Shown in pieces: positions 24,795 through 33,356 of a stretch of DNA of 64,000 nucleotides. The notes under the pieces were generated by a model. That model was not told the origin of the DNA. It saw nothing but the letters and a program-made list of their open reading frames with translations, and did not search any database. Position 1 is the first letter of the stretch; every line of letters begins with the position of its first letter. The position numbers were made by a program, and so were the translations under genes. The DNA comes from Ruminococcus flavefaciens ATCC 19208 (lineage in GTDB: Bacteria > Bacillota > Clostridia > Oscillospirales > Ruminococcaceae). The stretch lies in contig NZ_KI912489.1 in assembly GCF_000518765.1 (NCBI RefSeq), positions 314,652 through 378,651 of the forward strand, written 5' to 3'.

Positions 24795-24823
24795 TTGACA
24801 AAATCTGTGATATGTAGTATAAT
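24795..24823 (+). promoter_or_regulatory. promoter of ylxM-ffh-rpsP-khpA
   Basis: TTGACA 24795-24800, 17-bp spacer, TATAAT 24818-24823. Confidence 0.87.
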
Positions 24824-24867
24824 GTGTAAAGTGATTTTGCATTACACCCGAAAGAGGTGCTTTGAAA

Positions 24868-25203
24868 ATGGCTAAGGAACTTAAATTCGTAATGCTTCTT
24901 GACTGCTACGGCGACCTGCTCACAGAGCATCAGCGCAGCATAATGGAGCTGTATTACTGCGAGGATCTCTCTCTTGCCGAGATAGGTCAGCCCCTCGATA
25001 TTACGAGACAGGCTGTACGCAGTATCATAAAACGCACCGAGGAGATACTCCTGAACTATGAGGAAAAGCTCGGGTTCGCCGAAAGGCTCGGGAAAATGCG
25101 GGAATGCTTCGGACGCATCGAGGCTGCCGCAGAGCATATCACTGATGAAGCTGCAAGAAATATCATACTCTCCGAGACCGCAAAGGGTACGGAGCTGTTA
25201 TAA
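24868..25203 (+). CDS. ylxM: YlxM/p13-like helix-turn-helix protein (UPF0122), SRP-associated
   Basis: About 111 aa, normal for the family. Start ATG 24868 has AAAGAGGTG eight bases upstream. The sigma-70 region-4-like helix-turn-helix reads YYCEDLSLAEIGQPLDITRQAVRSIIKRTEEIL. YlxM is found directly upstream of ffh across Firmicutes, as here (31 bp), and modulates the signal recognition particle. The C-terminal third is a variable helix. Confidence 0.93.
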   Translation: MAKELKFVMLLDCYGDLLTEHQRSIMELYYCEDLSLAEIGQPLDITRQAVRSIIKRTEEILLNYEEKLGFAERLGKMRECFGRIEAAAEHITDEAARNIILSETAKGTELL

Positions 25204-25234
25204 TACATTATTATAGTATAAAAGGAGGCTCGAC

Positions 25235-26617
25235 ATGGCATTCGAAGGACTTTCAGAAAAACTGAACACTGTCTTTAAAAAGCTCAAATCAAGAGGAAAG
25301 CTTACCGAGTCTGATGTTAAAGAGGCTATGCGTGAGGTGCGCCTTGCACTTCTCGAAGCCGATGTCAGCTATAAAGTCGTTAAGGACTTTGTAAAGAGCG
25401 TTACAGAACGTGCTGTCGGAGAAGAAGTGCTGTCAAGCCTTACTCCTGCACAGCAGGTAATAAAGATAGTTAACGAAGAGCTGGTATCCCTTATGGGTAA
25501 CAGCAATTCACGTATAAATATGGCATCAAAGCCGCCTACGGTAATCATGATGTGCGGACTTCAGGGTTCAGGTAAAACTACCCACGCCGCAAAGCTGGCT
25601 AAGCTTTTAAAGAAGGAAGGACACCGTCCCCTTTTAGCTGCCTGCGATATCTACCGTCCTGCTGCTATCAACCAGTTGCAGGTAGTCGGCGCAAAGGCTG
25701 ATGTCAAGGTATTTGAAATGGGTCAGACAGACCCCGTTGTTATCGCTAAGAAGGCACTTGCCTATGCTAAGGACTACGGTCACGATATCCTTATCATAGA
25801 TACAGCAGGTCGTCTCCATATAGATGAAGCTCTCATGGACGAGCTTGTAAATATCAAGAATGAAACCCAGCCTGATGAGATAATGCTTGTAGTTGATGCT
25901 ATGACAGGTCAGGACGCTGTAAACGTTGCCAAGGCTTTTGATGATGCTGTTGGTATCACAGGCGTTCTTATGTCAAAGCTTGACTCTGATACAAGAGGCG
26001 GTGCGGCACTGTCTGTACTCTCTGTAACAGGTAAGCCGATCAAGTTCGTTGGTATGGGCGAAAAGCTTGACGATTTCGAGCAGTTCCACCCTGAGCGTAT
26101 GGCTTCAAGAATACTCGGTATGGGCGATGTACTTACCCTTATCGAAAAGGCTGAGAACGTTATGTCTCAGAAGGACGCTGAAAAGCTCACCAAGAAGTTC
26201 AAGGAGAACAAGTTCGATATGGACGATCTCCTCGAACAGATGAAGTCTATCAAGCGTATGGGCTCTATGAAGTCTATACTGGGTATGCTTCCGGGCGTCG
26301 GCGACAAGATAAAGGAAGCTGATATCGACGAGAGCCAGCTTGGCAGGATCGAGGCTATGATAACCTCTATGACCAAGGCTGAAAGAGCTAAGCCCTCTAT
26401 CATCAACCCTTCACGCAAAAAGCGTATCGCAAAGGGCTCGGGTACAAAGGTAGAGGACGTAAACAGGCTTCTCAAGCAGTTTGACCAGATGCAGTCCGTT
26501 ATGAAGCAGTTCACAGGCAAAAACGGCAAGATGTCTCTGCGTAAGGCAAGAAAGAATCTTGCAGGCATGAACTTCGACAAGTATACGGGCAAGGGCGGAG
26601 GAAATCTGCCGTTCTAA
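25235..26617 (+). CDS. ffh: signal recognition particle protein Ffh (SRP54)
   Basis: 460 aa. The N domain (1-85) is followed by the G domain with MCGLQGSGKTTHAAKLA (G1), ACDIYRPAAINQLQ, DTAGRLHIDEALMDEL (G3), TGVLMSKLDSDTRGGAAL (G4) and FVGMGEKLDDFEQFHP. The Met-rich M domain (about 320-450) contains MLPGVGDKIKE and binds SRP RNA and signal sequences. It directs membrane and secreted proteins to SecYEG co-translationally, fitting the many secreted proteins in this window. AAGGAGG precedes ATG. Confidence 0.99.
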   Translation: MAFEGLSEKLNTVFKKLKSRGKLTESDVKEAMREVRLALLEADVSYKVVKDFVKSVTERAVGEEVLSSLTPAQQVIKIVNEELVSLMGNSNSRINMASKPPTVIMMCGLQGSGKTTHAAKLAKLLKKEGHRPLLAACDIYRPAAINQLQVVGAKADVKVFEMGQTDPVVIAKKALAYAKDYGHDILIIDTAGRLHIDEALMDELVNIKNETQPDEIMLVVDAMTGQDAVNVAKAFDDAVGITGVLMSKLDSDTRGGAALSVLSVTGKPIKFVGMGEKLDDFEQFHPERMASRILGMGDVLTLIEKAENVMSQKDAEKLTKKFKENKFDMDDLLEQMKSIKRMGSMKSILGMLPGVGDKIKEADIDESQLGRIEAMITSMTKAERAKPSIINPSRKKRIAKGSGTKVEDVNRLLKQFDQMQSVMKQFTGKNGKMSLRKARKNLAGMNFDKYTGKGGGNLPF

Positions 26618-26684
26618 AAGCTTTCAATGCGGTCTCCCGCCGCTTGAATATAAAACATTATGATTTATACGGAGGTGAATTCAA

Positions 26685-26927
26685 ATGGCAGTAAAGATCA
26701 GACTCAGAAGAATGGGTGCTAAGAAGGCTCCTTTCTACCGTGTAGTTGTTGCTGATTCAAGATACCCAAGAGATGGTCGTTTCATCGAAGAGATCGGTTT
26801 CTATGATCCTACTAAGGAGCCATCAGAAGTTAAGATCGACGCTGAAAAGGCTAAGAGCTGGATCGCTAATGGTGCACAGCCTACAGATACTGTAAAGGCT
26901 CTCCTCAAGAAAGAGGGAGTTCTTTGA
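26685..26927 (+). CDS. rpsP: 30S ribosomal protein S16
   Basis: 80 aa, standard length. [20 protein letters not shown] is the classic S16 N-terminus, with [21 protein letters not shown] following. GGAGG lies upstream. The order ffh-rpsP-khpA is conserved in Firmicutes. Confidence 0.99.
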   Translation: MAVKIRLRRMGAKKAPFYRVVVADSRYPRDGRFIEEIGFYDPTKEPSEVKIDAEKAKSWIANGAQPTDTVKALLKKEGVL

Positions 26928-26999
26928 TCAAAAGCTTAATGGAAGAGGAGAGGCGTAAGGTCTCTGCCTCTGTCCCAGAGCTTGAACGGAGGTTTTACT

Positions 27000-27233
27000 A
27001 TGAAAGATTTACTTTATGCTATCGCAGCAGGCCTCGTAGAAGACAAGTCCGCTATCAATATTACCGAAGATGCTCCCGATGAAGAGGGCGTTATCGTATT
27101 CCACCTTAACGTTGCTCCTGATGATATGGGCAGAGTTATCGGTAAACAGGGCAGGATCGCAAAGGCACTCCGTACAATTATGCGTGCAGGCGCAGCTAAA
27201 AAGGACCAGAAGGTCTCTGTTACGATCGAATAA
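27000..27233 (+). CDS. khpA: KH-domain RNA-binding protein KhpA
   Basis: 77 aa from ATG 27000, with ACGGAGG upstream; an earlier in-frame ATG overlaps that site. A single KH fold has the GxxG loop in GRVIGKQGRIAKALRTIM. KhpA, alone or with KhpB/EloR, binds RNA and influences cell elongation and division in Gram-positive bacteria. It sits immediately after rpsP, its usual place. Confidence 0.96.
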   Translation: MKDLLYAIAAGLVEDKSAINITEDAPDEEGVIVFHLNVAPDDMGRVIGKQGRIAKALRTIMRAGAAKKDQKVSVTIE

Positions 27234-27240
27234 GTATGAC

Positions 27241-27268
27241 AAGCTCCCCACTCGGGAGCTTTTTTTGT
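27241..27268 (+). terminator. intrinsic terminator of the ffh operon
   Basis: AAGCTCCC / GGGAGCTT stem followed by a run of T. Confidence 0.9.
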
Positions 27269-27343
27269 TTTGTAAGGACAGATATTGACAAAAAAGGCGT
27301 TTTTTGATAGAATAATATCATAAAATATTTTGGGGGTGGCACT

Positions 27344-28333
27344 ATGAAGTGCAAATACTGTAATTTTGAGAACAAACCCGGGGATAAGTACTGCGAGAAC
27401 TGCGGTGCGAGTATTGAAAATAATACGGGAATGAACGATATATCCTCTATTCCTGTACCGCCGCCATTGAGCGAGGGCGCAAATCCTCCGTCAGCGGCTG
27501 CGAATAATGCTCCACAGTCGGGAAACAGCTATCAGGGCGGCAGCGTTCAGCCTAATCCCTACGGACAGCCCAACAACGGTTATCAGGGCGGCAGCGGTCA
27601 GCCTAATCCCTACGGACAGCCCAATAACGGCTATCAGGGCAGCGGCGTTCAGCCCAATCCCTACGGACAGCCCAATAACGGCTATCAGGGCTACAACGGT
27701 CAGCCCAATCCCTACGGACAGCCAAACAACGGCTATCAGGGCTACAACGGTCAGCCCAATCCATACGGTCAGCCAAATCCCTATGGACAGCCTAATATGT
27801 ACAATCAGCAGCCTTTCGGCTATGATCCCATGTATTATAATAATACTGACGAAAGTCCAAAGTATGTTGAATTCGGTGAAGCGATAACTCTGTTTTTCAA
27901 GAACTATGTCAATTTCAAAGGACGCTCAACACGAAGCGAATTCTGGTATGCGTTCCTGTTTACTTGGCTTGTAGGTCTTGGAGCAGGCTTTATAGGATTT
28001 TTCATGGGTAAAACTGCTTCTAACATTTTGTCATATGCGATCGACGCTGTATTTTTAGTTCCTAATCTTTCTATCGAGGTCAGAAGACTGCATGATGCAG
28101 GAAAATCGGGCTGGTGGGTAATCGGTTCGATACTGGCGATGATAGTTATGGGCTATTCAACAATAGCAGGAATACTGCACTTCTCATATAGCTTTGAAGC
28201 TATTGGCGCATTGATCGGACTGTTCGCTATGGTGATATTGGTTTTGGGCATTGTGCTTCTTATATTCTGGTGCAGACCCAGCGTGGGCGCTAATCAGTGG
28301 GGAGCTCCTGCAAGACCTGTAAACAGAAGATAA
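27344..28333 (+). CDS. zinc-ribbon, Gln/Pro/Gly-repeat and DUF805 membrane protein
   Basis: 329 aa. An N-terminal zinc ribbon (CKYCNFENKPGDKYCENCG, 3-21) is followed by a flexible repeat region (about 65-155) of five to six near-identical units around QPNPYGQPNNGYQG. A DUF805 membrane domain (about 175-310) with four helices contains GRSTRSEFWYAFLF and RRLHDAGKSGWW, both hallmarks of DUF805. Zinc-ribbon plus DUF805 proteins occur in Firmicutes; their function is unknown. The DNA repeats of 42-48 bp are nearly identical and could expand or contract. GGGGGTGG lies before ATG. Confidence 0.92.
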   Translation: MKCKYCNFENKPGDKYCENCGASIENNTGMNDISSIPVPPPLSEGANPPSAAANNAPQSGNSYQGGSVQPNPYGQPNNGYQGGSGQPNPYGQPNNGYQGSGVQPNPYGQPNNGYQGYNGQPNPYGQPNNGYQGYNGQPNPYGQPNPYGQPNMYNQQPFGYDPMYYNNTDESPKYVEFGEAITLFFKNYVNFKGRSTRSEFWYAFLFTWLVGLGAGFIGFFMGKTASNILSYAIDAVFLVPNLSIEVRRLHDAGKSGWWVIGSILAMIVMGYSTIAGILHFSYSFEAIGALIGLFAMVILVLGIVLLIFWCRPSVGANQWGAPARPVNRR

Positions 28334-28338
28334 TTATT

Positions 28339-28368
28339 AAAGGCTTACGGCTGACCGTAAGCCTTTTT
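28339..28368. terminator. terminator between convergent genes
   Basis: Stem AAAGGCTTACGG / CCGTAAGCCTTT (28339-28350, 28355-28366) with a CTGA loop. The T run is strong on the plus strand and weaker on the minus strand. Confidence 0.9.
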
Positions 28369-28803
28369 TTAAAGATATGGTCTTACATCTGCTGCGAGGC
28401 ATTCTTCTGCGCGTATCAGCTTTTTTGCCATGTCCTTTGAGCGTTCATCGGCAGCAGCATATTTATTGAGATACCTGCTCAGCGATTTTACGCCCATATT
28501 ACAGCCGTCTGTCATAAGGTCGGCTACAGTGCTGTCAGACTCGTTCATTTTCAGCATGACGCTGGTCTTTATCCATGACATTCCCTTTGCGATCGCCGCA
28601 GGTTCTTTGCCGTCATCGCGGTATTCGCTGAGAAGCTTTTGCAGACCTGTTTTTATACTTTCGTGTTCGTCAGAGCTCTTTTGCAGTATCCCGCGCAGTT
28701 CCTCGCTGCTCACATAGTCCAGAACATCATTTATAGATGATATTCCCATTTTTACGCCCGAATCGCACTCCCTAAGAAGCTTTATAGTGTCCTGTTCGAC
28801 CAT
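28369..28803 (-). CDS. small helical-bundle protein, DUF2383/ferritin-like type
   Basis: 144 aa, almost entirely alpha-helical by composition, with a four-helix pattern: LLRECDSGVKMGISSINDVL, then EELRGILQKSSDEHESI, then KGMSWIKTSVMLKM, then DGCNMGVKSLSRYLNKY. It resembles DUF2383-type ferritin-like bundles, but I see no clear pair of ExxH metal motifs, so iron binding is not supported. No signal peptide. GGAGG precedes ATG. Function unknown. Confidence 0.8.
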   Translation of the reverse strand: MVEQDTIKLLRECDSGVKMGISSINDVLDYVSSEELRGILQKSSDEHESIKTGLQKLLSEYRDDGKEPAAIAKGMSWIKTSVMLKMNESDSTVADLMTDGCNMGVKSLSRYLNKYAAADERSKDMAKKLIRAEECLAADVRPYL

Positions 28804-28853
28804 AAAAACACCTCCCTTTGCGGTTATTATGTCCGCTCAGGGAGGTTTTATTC

Positions 28854-29252
28854 TTATTCGCCTGTGTTTTCTTCGTCATCTTTTCCGAAGTAAAGCTCGG
28901 TCATCTGTTCCATGCCGAATTTTTTTGCAAAACGCTTGAAATCGTCTCTCATCTTTCCGAAGCTGTAGCCGCTGTTGATGAAGTATTCCTCGTCCATATC
29001 GCTGAGCTGAGCATAGAATTCAAGACCAATCATAAGGTTTTCCTTGGTGTTGTTGTCAGCAAGCCTGTCAAGCTCCTCGACAGCGTCCTGAATCTCGCCG
29101 TCTTTCACTTTGTCCGCAAGATATTCGACCTTTTGCCTTTCGCGCTGATGAAGCATCAGCGTCATTGAATCAGCCTTCTTGCCAAAAACTACCTTTGCGA
29201 TAACTGCGGTTATTTCTCTTATCTGCCGCATGATGAAATCCTCTTCATACAT
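28854..29252 (-). CDS. small conserved protein downstream of dnaJ, function unknown
   Basis: About 132 aa from ATG 29252 (AAGGAGG eight bases upstream). An in-frame ATG 120 bases earlier lies inside the dnaJ terminator and dnaJ itself, so it is rejected. N-terminus MYEEDFIMRQIREITAVIAK, then a helical region KVKDGEIQDAVEELDRLADN that looks TPR-like, and an acidic end. It resembles a short clostridial family beginning with this MYEEDFIMRQI pattern (DUF6483-like), named from memory and not certain. It follows dnaJ but a terminator lies between them. Confidence 0.82.
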   Translation of the reverse strand: MYEEDFIMRQIREITAVIAKVVFGKKADSMTLMLHQRERQKVEYLADKVKDGEIQDAVEELDRLADNNTKENLMIGLEFYAQLSDMDEEYFINSGYSFGKMRDDFKRFAKKFGMEQMTELYFGKDDEENTGE

Positions 29253-29272
29253 AAAATAAGCCTCCTTTCGGT

Positions 29273-29311
29273 ATAAAAACAGACCTGCTGCGCTGTTTGC
29301 AACAGGTCTGT
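29273..29311 (-). terminator. intrinsic terminator after dnaJ
   Basis: Minus-strand stem ACAGACCTG / CAGGTCTGT (29311-29303 and 29287-29279) followed by TTTTTA, just beyond the dnaJ stop codon at 29320. Confidence 0.85.
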
Positions 29312-29319
29312 ATCGGTTG

Positions 29320-30468
29320 TCAAAAATCAAGCTTTGAGCGGAGCTTATCAAAGAAGCTCTGACGCTTTGCATAATTCTTTTCTGTCAGTGAATTCTCAAA
29401 CTCCTTCAGCAGATCCTTCTGCTTCTTGGTGAGATTCTTCGGGACTTCCACATATATCTTAACGTACTGGTTTCCGCGCTCTGTGCGGTGAAGTCTTGTA
29501 ACGCCCTTGCCCTTTAAGCGGAATACAGTACCTGTCTGAGTTCCCTCGCTGATATTGTATTTTACATCGCCGTCGATTGTAGGTACGGTAATTTCAGCAC
29601 CGAGAACGGCTTCTGTATAAGTAACAGGGATATCGCAGTATATGTCGTAGCCCTCGCGTCTGAAGATGGGGTGTGACTTTACATTGATGCCAACGAGAAG
29701 ATCGCCGTTAGGACCTCCGTTGATACCGCAGTCGCCCTGTCCGCTTACGCGCAGTGTCTGTCCGTCGTCGATACCTGCTGGTACATCAACAGTAACTGTT
29801 TTCTGCACTCTTACTCTGCCCACGCCGCGGCACTTTGAACATGGATTTTTTATGATCTTGCCCTTGCCTCCGCAGTGAGGACAGGGTTTTGTTGATGAAA
29901 TAGCACCGAAAGGAGTACGCTGAGTGGTCTTTACGGAGCCTCTGCCCTGACAGTCAGGACAGATATCGGGTGTAGAGCCTGCCTCTGCACCTGTGCCTTT
30001 ACAGTTTTCGCATACAGACATACGGTTTATTTTCAGGTCTATCTTCTTGCCCGAGCAGGCTTCCATAAAGCTTATGGAAACAGCTTCCTGTATATCCGCA
30101 CCACGTCTCGGAGCATTGACGTTTGAACGCTTTGTACCGCCGCCGAAACCAAAACCGCCGAAGATACTTCCGAGGATATCGTCCATATCGGCAAATCCGC
30201 CGAAGCCGTCCATGCCGCCTGCACCGCCGCCGTAGCTGGGATCAACGCCTGCGTGACCGAACTGGTCGTAGCGAGCACGTTTTTCGGGGTCTGAAAGCAC
30301 CTCGTTAGCCTCGTTTATCTCCTGAAACTTCTCAACGTAGGAAGGATCATCGGGGTGAAGGTCGGGGTGGTTTTCTCTTGCCTTTTTACGGAAGGCTTTT
30401 TTTATCTCGTCCTCGGAAGCACCCTTCTGGATACCGAGGACTTCATAATAATCTCTTTTTTCAGCCAT
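29320..30468 (-). CDS. dnaJ: molecular chaperone DnaJ
   Basis: About 382 aa from ATG 30468 (GGAG seven bases upstream). J domain with HPD in ENHPDLHPDD (about 28-37), a Gly/Phe-rich segment (about 75-115), four zinc-binding repeats (CENCKGTG, CPDCQGRG, CPHCGGKG, CSKCRGVG) and C-terminal substrate-binding domains. It stimulates DnaK ATPase and delivers unfolded clients. It lies 295 bp after dnaK, separated by dispersed repeats. Confidence 0.98.
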   Translation of the reverse strand: MAEKRDYYEVLGIQKGASEDEIKKAFRKKARENHPDLHPDDPSYVEKFQEINEANEVLSDPEKRARYDQFGHAGVDPSYGGGAGGMDGFGGFADMDDILGSIFGGFGFGGGTKRSNVNAPRRGADIQEAVSISFMEACSGKKIDLKINRMSVCENCKGTGAEAGSTPDICPDCQGRGSVKTTQRTPFGAISSTKPCPHCGGKGKIIKNPCSKCRGVGRVRVQKTVTVDVPAGIDDGQTLRVSGQGDCGINGGPNGDLLVGINVKSHPIFRREGYDIYCDIPVTYTEAVLGAEITVPTIDGDVKYNISEGTQTGTVFRLKGKGVTRLHRTERGNQYVKIYVEVPKNLTKKQKDLLKEFENSLTEKNYAKRQSFFDKLRSKLDF

Positions 30469-30504
30469 AGATAACTCCATTCTTCCGTTATACCGCGGAA
30501 AGAT

Positions 30505-30591
30505 TTTGTAGGGGACGGCGTCCTCGACGTCCCGCTTCGGACATGATCATAAATCCAAATACGGGCTGTCGGGGACGCCAGCCCCTACAAA
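30505..30591. repeat. 87-bp element with 19-bp inverted ends (MITE-like)
   Basis: TTTGTAGGGGACGGCGTCC (30505-30523) is repeated inverted at 30573-30591 with two mismatches. The left half also contains TCCTCGACGTCCCG, the end sequence of the two-hairpin element at 18806. No clear target-site duplication is seen. Confidence 0.72.
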
Positions 30592-30614
30592 CAAGGATTC
30601 GGATCTTTTAGTAT

Positions 30615-30742
30615 CTGTAAATACACCACAAGGGCGGCGGAGAGCCTCCGCTCCCTTTTTCGCGTCTTACATATGAAAAACAGCACTTTTTTCGCCGCGC
30701 CTGTAAATACACCACAAGGGCGAAGTATTGTTCGCCCTTTTT
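30615..30742 (+). repeat. two copies of a 22-bp repeat each ending in a plus-strand terminator hairpin
   Basis: A 22-bp sequence starting CTGTAAATACACCACAAG occurs at 30615-30636 and 30701-30722. The first leads into GCGGAG-AGC-CTCCGC-TCCC-TTTTT, the second into GGGCGAA-GTATTG-TTCGCCC-TTTTT. Both face against the direction of dnaK-dnaJ transcription. No gene is seen in 30469-30763. Confidence 0.7.
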
Positions 30743-30763
30743 ATGGTGTTATATTTCAGTTCA

Positions 30764-32635
30764 TCAAACCTCTGTGAAGTCAGCGTCAACTACTCCGTCG
30801 TCGTTTCCGCCCTGTGAAGCGCCTGCGTCAGCAGCACCGCCCATGTTAGCGAACTGTGAAGGATCTATGCCCTGTGCGCCTGCTGCACCGTTTGGAGCTG
30901 CCTGCTGGTAAACCTTTGCAGAGAGATCATAGAATGCCTTCTGGAGATCTTCCTTGAGAGTCTTTATCTCGGAATCGTTGTTTGCTTCGATAGCAGACTT
31001 GAGAGCTGCACACTTGGACTCGATATTGGACTTCTCGTCAGCTGATACCTTGTCGCCGAAGTCTGTGAGAGCCTTCTCGCACTGGAATACAAGGTTCTCA
31101 GCCTCGTTCTTGTTGTCAACAGCCTCACGGCGCTTCTTGTCCTCAGCAGCATACTGCTCAGCTTCCTTGACAGCCTTGTCGATGTCTTCCTTGGACATAT
31201 TTGTGGAAGAAGTGATAGTGATGTTCTGCTCCTTGCCTGTGCCGAGATCCTTAGCGGATACGTGAACGATACCGTTCTGGTCGATATCGAATGTTACTTC
31301 GATCTGTGGGATTCCTCTTGGAGCAGGAGCGATACCGTCGAGACGGAAAGTACCCAGCTGCTTGTTATCACGTGCGAATTCACGCTCACCCTGAAGTACA
31401 TTGATATCAACAGCAGGCTGATTATCAGCATATGTTGAGAATACCTGTGACTTCTTTGTAGGGATAGTTGTATTTCTTTCGATCATTTTTGTGCAAACGC
31501 CGCCTGCTGTCTCGATACCGAGTGAAAGTGGTGTAACATCGAGAAGAAGGAGACCGTTCTTAACGTCGCCGCCGAGAACGCCGCCCTGATATGCTGCACC
31601 GAGTGCAACACACTCGTCAGGATTGATGCCCTTGAATGGCTCCTTGCCGATGAGCTTCTTGACAGCTTCCTGTACAGCAGGGATTCTTGAAGAACCGCCG
31701 ACCATGAGTACCTTGTTGATCTCTGAGATCTGGAGTCCGCTGTCGCTGAGAGCCTGTCTTACAGGTCCCATTGTAGCTTCTACGAGGTCAGCTGTGAGCT
31801 CGTTGAACTTAGCCTGTGTAAGTGTAAGGTCAAGGTGCTTAGGTGTACCCGATGCATCAACAGTGATGAACGGAATATTGATATTAGATGTTGTTGTAGA
31901 TGAAAGCTCGATCTTTGACTTTTCAGCTGCGTCCTTGAGTCTCTGTGCAGCCATCTTATCCTGTGAAAGGTCGATGCCCTCAGTCTTCTTGAACTCGTCA
32001 ACGATCCAGTTGATGATACGCTGGTCGAAGTCGTCACCACCGAGACGGTTGTTACCTGCTGTAGCAAGTACCTGCTGAACATCTTCGCCCATTTCGATGA
32101 TAGATACATCGAATGTACCGCCGCCGAGGTCGTAAACCATAACGGTCTGCTCCTCTTCCTTGTCGATACCGTAGGAAAGAGCAGCTGCTGTAGGCTCGTT
32201 GATGATACGCTTAACAGTAAGACCAGCGATCTGACCTGCGTCCTTTGTAGCCTGTCTCTGTGAGTCTGTGAAGTAAGCAGGAACTGTGATAACTGCCTCT
32301 GTTACAGGCTCGCCGAGGTAAGCCTCTGCGTCAGCCTTGAGCTTCTGGAGTATCATAGCCGAGATCTCCTGAGGTGTGTAGTTCTTGCCGTCTATAGCTA
32401 CCTTATAATCAGAGCCCATGTGTCTCTTGATTGAAGATACTGTTCTGTCGTGGTTTGTTATTGCCTGTCTCTTAGCCACCTGACCTACGAGACGCTCGCC
32501 GTTGTTTGTGAAAGCAACGACTGAAGGAGTTGTTCTTGCACCCTCACTGTTAGGTATTACGACTGCGTTGCCGCCTTCCATAACAGCTACGCAAGAGTTA
32601 GTTGTACCAAGATCAATACCAATAATTTTACTCAT
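30764..32635 (-). CDS. dnaK: molecular chaperone DnaK (Hsp70)
   Basis: 623 aa. ATPase domain: [18 protein letters not shown] at the N-terminus, [17 protein letters not shown], and [19 protein letters not shown]. Substrate-binding domain: [15 protein letters not shown] and the lid; the C-terminus is Gly/Ala-rich. ATP-dependent refolding with GrpE and DnaJ. AGGAGG precedes ATG. Order hrcA-grpE-dnaK-dnaJ as in most Firmicutes. Confidence 0.99.
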   Translation of the reverse strand: MSKIIGIDLGTTNSCVAVMEGGNAVVIPNSEGARTTPSVVAFTNNGERLVGQVAKRQAITNHDRTVSSIKRHMGSDYKVAIDGKNYTPQEISAMILQKLKADAEAYLGEPVTEAVITVPAYFTDSQRQATKDAGQIAGLTVKRIINEPTAAALSYGIDKEEEQTVMVYDLGGGTFDVSIIEMGEDVQQVLATAGNNRLGGDDFDQRIINWIVDEFKKTEGIDLSQDKMAAQRLKDAAEKSKIELSSTTTSNINIPFITVDASGTPKHLDLTLTQAKFNELTADLVEATMGPVRQALSDSGLQISEINKVLMVGGSSRIPAVQEAVKKLIGKEPFKGINPDECVALGAAYQGGVLGGDVKNGLLLLDVTPLSLGIETAGGVCTKMIERNTTIPTKKSQVFSTYADNQPAVDINVLQGEREFARDNKQLGTFRLDGIAPAPRGIPQIEVTFDIDQNGIVHVSAKDLGTGKEQNITITSSTNMSKEDIDKAVKEAEQYAAEDKKRREAVDNKNEAENLVFQCEKALTDFGDKVSADEKSNIESKCAALKSAIEANNDSEIKTLKEDLQKAFYDLSAKVYQQAAPNGAAGAQGIDPSQFANMGGAADAGASQGGNDDGVVDADFTEV

Positions 32636-32647
32636 AATAAATTCCTC

Positions 32648-32752
32648 CTAATTTCTAATTCATAATTCACAATGCATAATGCATAATTGAATTATGAATG
32701 TAGTTTACTTGTGTTGATCGCATAATTATGAATTATGAATTATGCATTATGA
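32648..32752. repeat. AT-rich heptamer tracts in inverted orientation between grpE and dnaK
   Basis: 7-nt units of ATAATTC type at 32648-32689 face ATTATGA-type units at 32725-32752, giving two arms that could pair over some 35 bases. This part of the operon transcript would fold into a long AU-rich stem between grpE and the dnaK ribosome site. Confidence 0.7.
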
Positions 32753-32770
32753 ATTGTTTAGCGCTTTGCA

Positions 32771-33340
32771 CTAAACTGCCACTGCCACCATAGCAGGTCT
32801 TACAAGCTTATCCCCGAGCATATAGCCCTTCTGGAATACCGAGCATACGTGATTGCTTGCGTAATCCGTGCCGTCAAGCTGCTGTATAGCGTTGTGTACA
32901 TTGGGATCAAATTCAGCTCCGAGAGCTTCGATCTCAGTTACATTCATCTGAGTAAGGAAGTTCTTCATCTGATTGTATATCATCGCCATGCCGTTTTTGA
33001 AGTTTTCATCGGAGCATTCTGCTTCCAGCGATCTTTCAAAGCTGTCGAGCACGGGGAGTATCTTTTCTATACACTGTGCGGAAGCGTTCTGATAAGTCTC
33101 TGTCTTTTCCTTTGCTGTACGCTTGCGGTAGTTGTCGTACTCTGCGTAAAGCCTCAGATACTTGTCGTTTGCCTCTGCAAGAGCGTCCTCAAGGTCGGAG
33201 AACTGAGTAGCAGTATCATTGTATTCGCTTGCTGCATCGTCCTCGTCAAGAGCGTCTGTGTTTTCATCAGCATCGGGAGTTTCAGCTGTATCCCCTGCGA
33301 GCTCCTCAAGCTCCTCCGAGAAATTCTCATTCTTTTCCAT
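32771..33340 (-). CDS. grpE: nucleotide exchange factor GrpE
   Basis: 189 aa. An acidic N-terminal tail (about 1-50) is followed by the long dimerisation helix with YLRLYAEYDNYRKRTAKEKTE and a C-terminal beta domain ending VFQKGYMLGDKLVRPAMVAV, a GrpE signature. It releases ADP from DnaK. 16 bp after hrcA, with AAAGGAGAAA upstream. Confidence 0.97.
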   Translation of the reverse strand: MEKNENFSEELEELAGDTAETPDADENTDALDEDDAASEYNDTATQFSDLEDALAEANDKYLRLYAEYDNYRKRTAKEKTETYQNASAQCIEKILPVLDSFERSLEAECSDENFKNGMAMIYNQMKNFLTQMNVTEIEALGAEFDPNVHNAIQQLDGTDYASNHVCSVFQKGYMLGDKLVRPAMVAVAV

Positions 33341-33356
33341 CGGTCATTTCTCCTTT

